A DNA stretch of 46,062 bases from an uncultured Olsenella sp. (GTDB lineage: Bacteria; Actinomycetota; Coriobacteriia; Coriobacteriales; Atopobiaceae), in contig OMVS01000007.1 in assembly GCA_900314575.1 (NCBI GenBank), positions 1 through 46,062 on the forward strand, written 5' to 3'. The position numbers and the translations under genes were made by a program. Under the pieces are notes generated by a model. That model saw only the letters and a list, made by a program, of their open reading frames with translations. It did no database searches and was not told where the DNA came from. Below are positions 34,890 to 42,759 of this stretch, piece after piece. The first letter of the stretch is position 1. Each line of letters opens with the position of its first letter.

Positions 34890-35035
34890 GCGCACCTCCC
34901 CTTTGGCACATCTTGACACAGGGAGGCGGCACGCACCAGCAAGCCGGGGGCGGGCGGGGCGCAGGGCGAGCGGGTGGCCAGTCGCTACCACCGGGTCCTC
35001 GCCCCCCTGGCCCGACCCCACCGAGCTCCGGTCGC

Positions 35036-35343
35036 CTAGTGCCCCGTCACGCCGGAGAGCGCGTGGGAGGCCACGTCCTCGGGACTGCCTTGTCCTTCAT
35101 GTTCGTGTGCTCAATGCCGATGGAGCGGCAGCGCTCGGTCCAGCTGCCCGCGTGCCAGGCGGTATCCTTGTTCCAGACCTGCTGCCTGATGTGCCCGTAG
35201 GACTCCATCTGGTAGTGGACGCTCGCGACCCGCGTCTGCCACCAGACCTAGACGTACTCGACCGTGCCTTTCGCCGCCTTGTAATGGAGCATGTTACGCT
35301 AGATTCTCTTGCCGGACCGTCCGCTCGCATAGCGCTTGTTCAT
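35036..35343 (-). pseudogene. Decayed N-acetylmuramoyl-L-alanine amidase (phage-type endolysin)
   Basis: Reading the minus strand from an ATG at 35343 gives an amidase-2 (PGRP-like) sequence: NKRYASGRSGKRI, LHYKAAKGTVEYV, VWWQTRVASVHYQMESYGH, then DTAWHAGSWTERCRSIGIEHTNM with the zinc-binding and catalytic residues. The frame is broken by TAG stops at 35299-35301 and 35248-35250. After the SIGIEHTNM block, continuation (SPEDVASHALSGVTGH and a stop at 35036) is found only in another frame, so a frameshift lies near 35090. Amidases of this type cut peptidoglycan for phage release; this copy is dead and marks a former prophage or similar element. Confidence 0.8.
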
Positions 35344-35551
35344 GATCTTCACGACATCTGTCTGACCTCCGCCTAGTCCCCCTCTCAACACCACCGCCTT
35401 CAGTGGCGACAGGTGGTTCGACGTGCCTCCCGAACTCCAACATGACTGGCGAGAGCACGACCATCACGAGTGCGTATCCAGCGTCCGCCACTCAAGCAAA
35501 AGCGTTTCGTGCCGTCCAGAAATCACAACCTTTCTGCCACGTCGATGAACC
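35344..35551 (-). other. Degenerate stretch with a hydrophobic ORF remnant upstream of the amidase relic
   Basis: No intact gene is visible here. On the minus strand a frame opens at a GTG at 35491 directly after an in-frame stop and encodes a short hydrophobic segment (GYALVMVVLSPVMLEFG) before losing sense near the amidase relic. A small membrane protein before an endolysin would fit a holin, but nothing specific identifies it. Base composition is visibly less GC-rich than in neighbouring genes. Confidence 0.3.
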
Positions 35552-35580
35552 TTGACATTCCGTCCGCCTCATGGAAGAAT
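35552..35580 (+). promoter_or_regulatory. Promoter of the XRE-ImmA operon
   Basis: A perfect TTGACA -35 (35552-35557) and an AAGAAT -10 (35575-35580) are separated by exactly 17 nt. Transcription would start near 35587, inside the palindromic operator, about 50 nt before the repressor ATG at 35636. This is the best-matching promoter in the window. Confidence 0.75.
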
Positions 35581-35601
35581 TACCATTAATTGGTAATTCT
35601 T
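35575..35601. promoter_or_regulatory. Palindromic operator over the repressor promoter
   Basis: A perfect 11-bp inverted repeat, AAGAATTACCA (35575-35585) and TGGTAATTCTT (35591-35601), surrounds a 5-nt centre. It covers the -10 and the predicted start of the XRE gene, and is AT-rich in a GC-rich genome. A dimeric XRE repressor would be expected to bind it and control its own promoter, and perhaps formerly the divergent phage genes. Confidence 0.7.
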
Positions 35602-35635
35602 GCCGATATGTGCAGGCAATTGAGAGGAGAGCAGG

Positions 35636-35941
35636 ATGTCGAGGGTACTGGGAAGGAGGCTCGCAGGGTTGCTCAGGGAGCGGAACATGACGCAGAAGGA
35701 CCTCGCGCAGGCGACGCACCTCACCGAGGCGGCGATCAGCCGCTACGTCTCGGGGCAGAGGGAGCCGCGCGCGATCACGGTAGCTAACATCGCCAAGGCG
35801 CTCGGCATCACCCCGCAGGATGTAACGGGGGACGAACGCGACCAGGAAATCGACGGCGCCATCCGCCTCATAGCCCGCAACGCCGGAAGCCTCTCCGAGG
35901 AGCAGCGCGCGGAGCTCATCAACGTGCTGGCAAAACGTTAG
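35636..35941 (+). CDS. XRE-family helix-turn-helix repressor
   Basis: A 101-aa DNA-binding protein with a Cro/CI-type helix-turn-helix at about residues 18-45 (MTQKDLAQATHLTEAAISRYV), the GQREPRAITVANIAKALGI continuation, and a short C-terminal helical segment. Its size and its ImmA partner match repressors of phages and integrative elements. The ATG at 35636 follows GGAGAG. It lies directly downstream of the palindromic operator, so autoregulation is likely. The stop is 11 nt before the ImmA start, forming a two-gene operon. Confidence 0.88.
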   Translation: MSRVLGRRLAGLLRERNMTQKDLAQATHLTEAAISRYVSGQREPRAITVANIAKALGITPQDVTGDERDQEIDGAIRLIARNAGSLSEEQRAELINVLAKR

Positions 35942-35952
35942 GAGATGCAGGG

Positions 35953-36555
35953 TTGATCGTCACTGCAAGGAAGTCGCTCGGGGCTTGGAGCCGGCTGACT
36001 CGCGAGAAGCAAATCGAGATCGAGATTGCCATCAAAGAGCTCATTGAGGACTACGACCTCGTGCAGTACCCCCAGAGTATTCACCATACCGCCCAGGCCC
36101 TCGGCGTCGAGCTGAGGGCATACTCGGCGCTCGACGAAGAGCATCGCTCGCTGGCGCGGGAGGCATCCGACGATGCCTTCAACATCACGACTCCAGACAT
36201 GACGACGGCGGTCATCGCGTTCGAGGATGGCATGGGCTCCATGTACGAGCGTCTGCGCTTCAGCGGCGGGCACGAGCTCGGGCACATTGTCCTGGGGCAC
36301 GCGGAGGACTACCCGGACAGGGAGCCGGAGGCCGACTACTTCTCGGGCTATTTCCTTGCGCCGCACCCGCTCGTGCTGTGCGCGCCGCGGGGAGTATCGG
36401 TCGCGGACAGGTTCGGCATCAGCGCCAGCTGCGCGGGCTTTGCCGTAGACCAGGCGCACGACAGGCGCCTCGAGGGCGGCCCGTGGCTCCCGCACGAGCG
36501 TTGGCTCCTCGAGCACACCGTCTGGAAGGGAGGTGGTCTCATTGGAAGGCCGTAA
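35953..36555 (+). CDS. ImmA/IrrE-family metalloendopeptidase
   Basis: A 200-aa predicted zinc peptidase. The active site HELGH is at residues 107-111, followed by HAED and the third-ligand segment EPEADYFSGYFLAP with Glu126. ImmA enzymes cleave the XRE repressor encoded beside them after DNA damage or other signals and so induce mobile elements; IrrE-like members act in stress. The start is a TTG at 35953 with GGAG 8 nt upstream, chosen because no ATG or GTG fits and the protein aligns from there. The C-terminal ~60 residues are poorly conserved. Confidence 0.88.
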   Translation: MIVTARKSLGAWSRLTREKQIEIEIAIKELIEDYDLVQYPQSIHHTAQALGVELRAYSALDEEHRSLAREASDDAFNITTPDMTTAVIAFEDGMGSMYERLRFSGGHELGHIVLGHAEDYPDREPEADYFSGYFLAPHPLVLCAPRGVSVADRFGISASCAGFAVDQAHDRRLEGGPWLPHERWLLEHTVWKGGGLIGRP

Positions 36556-36561
36556 TGAGAT

Positions 36562-36593
36562 GTAGCCGCCGGAACGGCAATTCCGACGGCTAC
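36562..36593 (+). terminator. Hairpin after the ImmA gene
   Basis: GTAGCCG (36562-36568) pairs with CGGCTAC (36587-36593), and CGGAA with TTCCG inside it, with one C-A mismatch and a 6-nt loop. It begins 7 nt after the ImmA stop. There is no U-run, so efficiency is uncertain, but it probably separates the repressor operon from the toxin cassette. Confidence 0.55.
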
Positions 36594-36645
36594 GGGCTGG
36601 TGTGGGTCTCACACCGGTTGCTGGGACAGTATCCCACGCCAGCCC
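36594..36645 (+). promoter_or_regulatory. Structured leader upstream of the DUF4417/toxin cassette
   Basis: A 13-bp stem can form between GGGCTGGTGTGGG (36594-36606) and CCCACGCCAGCCC (36633-36645) with one G-U pair. Competing small hairpins use the same bases: GGTGTG (36599-36604) with CACACC (36610-36615), and GGGA (36623-36626) with TCCC (36632-36635). It may act as a second terminator or an attenuator. No good promoter is visible between it and the DUF4417 gene. Confidence 0.45.
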
Positions 36646-36698
36646 CTCCGCGTACAGAACGAGTTCGTCAAACACACGTAAGGAGCTGGTGAGCAACC

Positions 36699-37451
36699 AT
36701 GCCCCCAGATAATCTTGCGCCCAAGGGGCGCAACAACCGCAGACGACGCGCCTATCAGACGGGACTCCCGCTCGACGTGCCCGAACATCGTAAAAAGCGG
36801 GGCTCGTCGCGCGATGTGGCGCACGCCTATATGACCGTCGGGGTCATCCTCGACCAGAGCTCAGGCATGGCCGTCATGAAACCCGAGCACGAGGTGCCGC
36901 ATGGCATGATCTCCTTCTCGGAGGCCATGAGGCAGAAGGAGCCAGCCTACGACCAGTATGTCCACTTCTACGAGAACGACGACCAGATCGAGCGGTTCTG
37001 GAACAACCCCTGGGACTACCTCGACAGGCTGGGCAGGTACGCAGGCATCGTGGCCACCGACTACAGCACTGGCCCCGGCATCCCCGACCCGGTGAGGCGC
37101 TACAACGTCTACCGCAACCAGCTGACAGGTGCCTGGATGCAGTGCCTCGGCCACCACGCGCTCTGCAACGTCAGGTGCCCGGCCTACGGGCACGACTACT
37201 TTCTTGCTGGAGCGCCCAGGGAGAGTCTCATCTGCATCGGCGAGGTCGGCTGCGTCAAGAACCGCTACGACCGCAACCGCTTCGAGGGCGGGCTCATCCG
37301 AGCGGTTGACGAGCTGCGTCCCACGGGCATCGTCGTCGTGGGCGAGGACTCCTACGGCGTCTTCGACTACGCCAGGTACTGCGGCATCCCGCTCCACTTC
37401 TTCCCGGGCGAGACCGAACGCTTCCACAGGGGCGATGGTACCCATGTGTGA
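36699..37451 (+). CDS. DUF4417-like protein (first gene of the toxin/immunity cassette)
   Basis: A 250-aa protein whose residues ~85-245 match the pattern of DUF4417 proteins: NPWDYLDRLGRYAGIVATDYS, GIPDPVRRYNVYRNQLTGAWMQ, a GEVGCVKNRYDRNRFEGGLI stretch and the late YG...YCGIPLHFF pattern. A Cys/His-rich insert (CLGHHALCNVRCPAYGH) could bind metal. DUF4417 proteins are common in phages and mobile elements and have no known function. The first ~40 residues are very basic (KGRNNRRRRAY, EHRKKRG). An AAGGAG lies 13 nt before the ATG at 36699, rather far. The 3' end overlaps the toxin-like gene by 8 nt. Confidence 0.72.
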   Translation: MPPDNLAPKGRNNRRRRAYQTGLPLDVPEHRKKRGSSRDVAHAYMTVGVILDQSSGMAVMKPEHEVPHGMISFSEAMRQKEPAYDQYVHFYENDDQIERFWNNPWDYLDRLGRYAGIVATDYSTGPGIPDPVRRYNVYRNQLTGAWMQCLGHHALCNVRCPAYGHDYFLAGAPRESLICIGEVGCVKNRYDRNRFEGGLIRAVDELRPTGIVVVGEDSYGVFDYARYCGIPLHFFPGETERFHRGDGTHV

Positions 37452-37803
37452 GAAGGGCGGCGGCATGGGAGGCTTCGGCGGCACTACCGGCAACTCGCTG
37501 CCACCGAATCCCTCGCAGACGAAGCACATCTTCGGCGACAGGCCGGGCCACCTGCCTGACAATCCCCGCAATCGCCAGACCCTCGTTGAGCTCGCAAACG
37601 ACAAGAGTAGCAGGCTGGGCACCGACAAGTACGGCAACACATGGCATGCGAGAATGGAGCCGGACGGCTCCCAGACGTGGGTCACCGTGCGCGGCGGGGT
37701 CATCCAGGACGGCGGCAGGAACGACTCGCCCCATCCATGGGACAGTGAGACGGGGCTCAACCGCAACCCCAAGAAGAACGCCTTCAAAAAAAGGAGGATC
37801 TGA
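37444..37803 (+). CDS. Small free-standing toxin-like protein (RHS/WapA-type toxin tip, predicted)
   Basis: A 119-aa protein with a Gly-rich start (CEKGGGMGGFGG) and no signal peptide or delivery domain. Residues 27-95 (KHIFGDRPGHL, then TLVELANDKSSRLGTDKYGN, WHARMEPDGSQTWVTVRGGVIQDGGRN) resemble C-terminal toxin domains of polymorphic toxins in which a KHIF..GH start is followed by a W.Q..NG.I..GG pattern. Those are predicted ribonucleases of the BECR fold. Candidate catalytic residues include His28, His36, His68, Arg83 and Asn93. The assignment is by remembered pattern and needs a profile search. An ATG at 37435 is an alternative start. The start overlaps the DUF4417 end by 8 nt, and a GTG-started acidic gene follows 1 nt after the stop. 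Confidence 0.65.
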   Translation: MCEKGGGMGGFGGTTGNSLPPNPSQTKHIFGDRPGHLPDNPRNRQTLVELANDKSSRLGTDKYGNTWHARMEPDGSQTWVTVRGGVIQDGGRNDSPHPWDSETGLNRNPKKNAFKKRRI

Positions 37804-37804
37804 C

Positions 37805-38164
37805 GTGCAGGTAGATGCCTACGATTCCTTTGTCGCGATGTATCAAGCGCTCGACGCGGCCTTCGACGAGCATCCTTCGTCGGAGAGGCTTCGCGAGTTC
37901 GCCTCTGAGGCCAACCCGTTCCTCTGGAAGGGTAAGGGCTCGGCGGACCCCGCAGTCTACATCGAGTTCGAACATGCGTGGAAGGAGCGGTTCGGCAATC
38001 ACGAGATAGCGGCCCCTGAAGCCAGGCAATTCGTACGCGGCTACCTCAAGACCCAGGATGAGGACGAGTACGCCTTCGCACCAGCGGGCGACGTGACGCT
38101 TGTGGAGGCCTTCGACTCCATGGCCGACGAGGCGACCTGGGAAGAGGCTCTCTCGGAGCTCTAA
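37805..38164 (+). CDS. Acidic immunity-like protein for the adjacent toxin
   Basis: A 119-aa, strongly acidic, all-helical-looking protein (AYDSFVAMYQALDAAFDEHPSSERL, FASEANPFLWKGKGSADPAVYIEF, ending DSMADEATWEEALSEL, each in order). No catalytic motif, signal peptide or membrane segment is visible. Its GTG start follows a perfect AAGGAGG embedded in the last codons of the toxin-like gene, so expression is coupled and strong. Small, acidic proteins encoded directly after a polymorphic toxin are nearly always its immunity protein; that role is inferred from position and charge. A terminator hairpin follows at 38189. Confidence 0.65.
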   Translation: MQVDAYDSFVAMYQALDAAFDEHPSSERLREFASEANPFLWKGKGSADPAVYIEFEHAWKERFGNHEIAAPEARQFVRGYLKTQDEDEYAFAPAGDVTLVEAFDSMADEATWEEALSEL

Positions 38165-38188
38165 CGAACCTACGGAGAGGCTGTATCG

Positions 38189-38215
38189 CCGGGGTCGGCC
38201 TACCGCCGGCCCCGG
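38189..38215 (+). terminator. Terminator of the toxin/immunity cassette
   Basis: An 11-bp stem, CCGGGGTCGGC (38189-38199) with GCCGGCCCCGG (38205-38215), has one G-U pair and a 5-nt loop. It starts 24 nt after the immunity-like gene. Only TT follows, so the U-tract is poor. Confidence 0.6.
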
Positions 38216-38254
38216 TTCCTGCGAGCAGCTCCCCGGCAGGGCGGTGCAGAAAAG

Positions 38255-38289
38255 TCCTATCCTCTTGCCATCGACCGGCAAGGATAGGA
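38255..38289 (+). promoter_or_regulatory. Inverted repeat at the fumC start
   Basis: TCCTATCC and TTGCC (38255-38262, 38265-38269) pair with GGCAA and GGATAGGA (38277-38281, 38282-38289), interrupted only by a 2-nt bulge, with a 7-nt loop. A TATCCT -10-like box (38258-38263) lies in the left arm and the fumC ribosome-binding site begins in the right arm. It could be an operator or an RNA switch for the fumarase/malic enzyme operon. Confidence 0.45.
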
Positions 38290-38296
38290 GAGGCAC

Positions 38297-39679
<1,383 letters not shown>

Positions 39680-39683
39680 GCAC

Positions 39684-40835
<1,152 letters not shown>

Positions 40836-40862
40836 GGCCGCTCCTCCGCTCGCAACCCAGGC

Positions 40863-40881
40863 GCCCCTGCCAGGCAGGGGC
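40863..40881 (+). terminator. First hairpin after malic enzyme
   Basis: GCCCCTGC (40863-40870) and GCAGGGGC (40874-40881) form an 8-bp stem with a 3-nt loop, 27 nt after the stop codon. It is immediately followed by the stronger second hairpin. Confidence 0.5.
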
Positions 40882-40886
40882 CTTCC

Positions 40887-40914
40887 GGGGCCGTCGCGCT
40901 CGCGCGGCGGCCCC
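40887..40914 (+). terminator. Main terminator of the fumC/malic enzyme operon
   Basis: A 13-bp arm pair (GGGGCCGTCGCGC with GCGCGGCGGCCCC, one G-U) folds back on a 2-nt turn and is followed by TTCCCTTT. This is the most terminator-like element in the window. It faces the minus-strand YolD-like gene ending at 40986. Confidence 0.75.
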
Positions 40915-40985
40915 TTCCCTTTGGCGGGGGGACCGCATGGCGGGGGACCGCGCCTCGCCCCGGGGCGAGCCGGCCTCCTCGCGCC

Positions 40986-41312
40986 CTACCCGCCTGCCGG
41001 CCGGCCGCATCCGCCGGCAGCGGAGGCGTCCGGCGCCTCGACGTCGTTTCCGCCCCACTCGTCGAGGGCCTCGCGCTCGACCTCGCGCTCCTTCTCGCGC
41101 AGGGCCTCCTCGAACCCCTTGAGCGGGTTGAACGGCATGAATATCTTGGCCCTCTCGCTCAGCGGCATCCTGGGATGCCGCACGTAGAGGTCATCCGGAC
41201 CGAGGCCGCCGCCCGCAGCGGCGCCCGCCTCGGATCCTTCCGTGACGCGTCCTATGGCGAACCTCCCCTCCCTAGGCTCCCTCTCCGCTCCTGTGACCGC
41301 CAATCTGCGCAT
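40986..41312 (-). CDS. Small YolD-like protein encoded with the Y-family polymerase
   Basis: A 108-aa protein whose core (RMPLSERAKIFMPFNPLKGFEEALREKERE) resembles small YolD-like proteins encoded next to UvrX/UmuC-type polymerases in Gram-positive bacteria; their role is unknown, and this match is tentative. The first ~45 and last ~20 residues are low-complexity. The ATG at 41312 overlaps the polymerase 3' end by 41 nt. An ATG at 41168 would start directly at the conserved core but lacks a spaced ribosome-binding site, so the start is uncertain. Confidence 0.6.
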   Translation of the reverse strand: MRRLAVTGAEREPREGRFAIGRVTEGSEAGAAAGGGLGPDDLYVRHPRMPLSERAKIFMPFNPLKGFEEALREKEREVEREALDEWGGNDVEAPDASAAGGCGRPAGG

Positions 41313-42594
41313 GGCGCTCGCGCGCCGTGGCCCCGGGCAGGAGGTCTATGCCCTTGAGCACTGCGTTCTTGCCGAACTTCCGCTTGATATCGTTGATGGC
41401 GCGCTGCCGCGTGCGCTCGCGCTCGCGCGCGCCCTCGTCGGCGAAGAGGTCGAGCTGGGTGCCCGCGGCGCCGAGCGGGGCGACCTCGGTGAGACTCACC
41501 CCCACGCGGTGGACGGGCCGCTCCCGCGACACCCCCTCGTCCCAGGCCGCGCGCGCCGCCTCGCGGAGCTCGCGCAGGGAGCTCGTGGGGCTCGCCAGCC
41601 TGCGCGCCCCGGAGGCGCCGGGGCCGCCGTAGAAGCGCAGGTTCCCGGCGCGCCGCATCCGGTCGCGCTCCTCGGCCGTGAGCGCGTAGCCCACCCAGAA
41701 CGAGACGCCGCCCGCGACCTCCCCTTCGTCCACGAGCCTGAGCGAGAGGTCGTCCAGCATCTCCTTCACGACGAGCCACGCGTCGTCGAAGTCCTTGTCG
41801 CACCCGAAGACCTGGGCGCTCGTGTACATCCTGCTCCTTGAGCGATAGCCCTTTATGTCCGCCATGGTGCAGGGCTCCTGGCCCCAGGCGTGGTCGATCA
41901 GTATCTCCGCGTCACGGCCGAGGGCCTCGTAGACGGGCTCGGGCGCAGCGAGCGCGAGCTCCCCCATGGTGTGTATGCCCAGCTCGGAGAGCCGCCTGGC
42001 GATCCCCGGCCCGACGCGCCAGAAGTCCGTGATCGGGCGGTGGTTCCACAGGGTCTGGCGGTAGGACTCCTCGTCCAGCTCCCCGAAGAAGCCGGGGCTG
42101 TGCTTGGCCGTTATGTCGAGCGCCACCTTGGCGAGGTAGAGGTTGGTGCCCAGCCCGCAAGTCGCCGGGATGCCGTTGCGCGCCACCACGTCCTCGCGGA
42201 TGCGCTCGCCGAGCTCACGGGCGCCCATACCGTACAGGTCGAGGTAGGGCGTGACGTCCAGGAAGGCCTCGTCGATGGAGTAGACGTGGACGTCCTCCTT
42301 GCCGACCCACCTGAGGTAGGTGCCGTAGATCTCGGCGCTCTTCTGGATGTAGCGGGCCATCCGGGGAGGGGCCATGGTATAGGGGATGCCCTTGGGTATC
42401 TCGAACACGCGGCAGCGGTTGCGCACGCCGAGGGCCTTCATGCTCGGGCTGACCGCGAGGCAGATGGTCTTCTCCGTCCGCGTGCCGTCCGCCACGACGA
42501 GGTTGGTGGTCATGGGGTCGAGCCCGCGGTCTGCGCACTCGACGCTGGCGTAGAAGCTCTTGAGGTCTATGCAGAGGTACTGCCGCTCCCCCAT
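41272..42594 (-). CDS. Y-family translesion DNA polymerase (UmuC/DinB/UvrX-like)
   Basis: A 440-aa error-prone polymerase that copies past lesions. The palm has LCIDLKSFYASVEC with the first metal Asp and VYSIDEAFLDVTPYL with the SIDEAFLD catalytic acids. CGLGTNLYLAKVALDITAK, the helix-hairpin-helix GPGIARRLSELGIHTMGELA and the little-finger domain follow. A beta-clamp-binding QLDLFAD motif lies at about residue 380. It resembles the UvrX/UmuC group more than classical DinB. The ATG at 42594 follows GGGAGG, and an SOS box overlaps the promoter 28 nt upstream, so DNA damage induction is expected. Confidence 0.9.
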   Translation of the reverse strand: MGERQYLCIDLKSFYASVECADRGLDPMTTNLVVADGTRTEKTICLAVSPSMKALGVRNRCRVFEIPKGIPYTMAPPRMARYIQKSAEIYGTYLRWVGKEDVHVYSIDEAFLDVTPYLDLYGMGARELGERIREDVVARNGIPATCGLGTNLYLAKVALDITAKHSPGFFGELDEESYRQTLWNHRPITDFWRVGPGIARRLSELGIHTMGELALAAPEPVYEALGRDAEILIDHAWGQEPCTMADIKGYRSRSRMYTSAQVFGCDKDFDDAWLVVKEMLDDLSLRLVDEGEVAGGVSFWVGYALTAEERDRMRRAGNLRFYGGPGASGARRLASPTSSLRELREAARAAWDEGVSRERPVHRVGVSLTEVAPLGAAGTQLDLFADEGARERERTRQRAINDIKRKFGKNAVLKGIDLLPGATARERHAQIGGHRSGEGA

Positions 42595-42622
42595 GCCGCC
42601 TCCCTTCGGTCGCCTCGGCGTG

Positions 42623-42636
42623 CGAACAATTGTACG
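42623..42636. promoter_or_regulatory. SOS (LexA) box and overlapping -10 of the Y-family polymerase
   Basis: CGAACAATTGTACG differs by one base from the Gram-positive LexA consensus CGAAC-N4-GTTCG. Read on the minus strand, TACAAT (42629-42634) inside it is a good -10 box. LexA bound here would block transcription until SOS induction. It lies 28 nt before the polymerase ATG. Confidence 0.75.
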
Positions 42637-42728
42637 CCCAAACGCGGCGCGGCGCCAGCCAGGAGGGGAGGTTTTCCCGATCCGGACCGGCGCCGCGACC
42701 CAGGCCGGAGGGCGCCGGGCTGCGTGCG

Positions 42729-42752
42729 CCCCGGTGCCCCGGTGCCCCGGCG
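42729..42752. repeat. Three tandem copies of an 8-bp unit
   Basis: CCCCGGTG is repeated at 42729-42736 and 42737-42744, with a 7-of-8 copy at 42745-42752. The array lies 7 nt beyond the 3' end of the ABC transporter gene. It is probably a slippage product with no clear function. Confidence 0.7.
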
Positions 42753-42759
42753 TGCGCCC

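Noticed and set aside
34890-35035. Possible promoter with a TTGACA at 34913-34918 on the plus strand
   Set aside because: No -10 box at a suitable distance and no gene downstream on that strand; probably chance.
35294-35491. Intact holin gene upstream of the amidase relic
   Set aside because: Only one short hydrophobic segment is visible; the frame begins right after a stop and ends in unrelated sequence. Not enough to call a holin.
37129-37803. A DUF4417-toxin fusion made by programmed frameshift, because the toxin frame is open upstream inside DUF4417
   Set aside because: No slippery heptamer is visible at the overlap, the upstream part in that frame is a Ser/Arg/Thr-rich shadow, and an ATG at 37444 explains expression simply.
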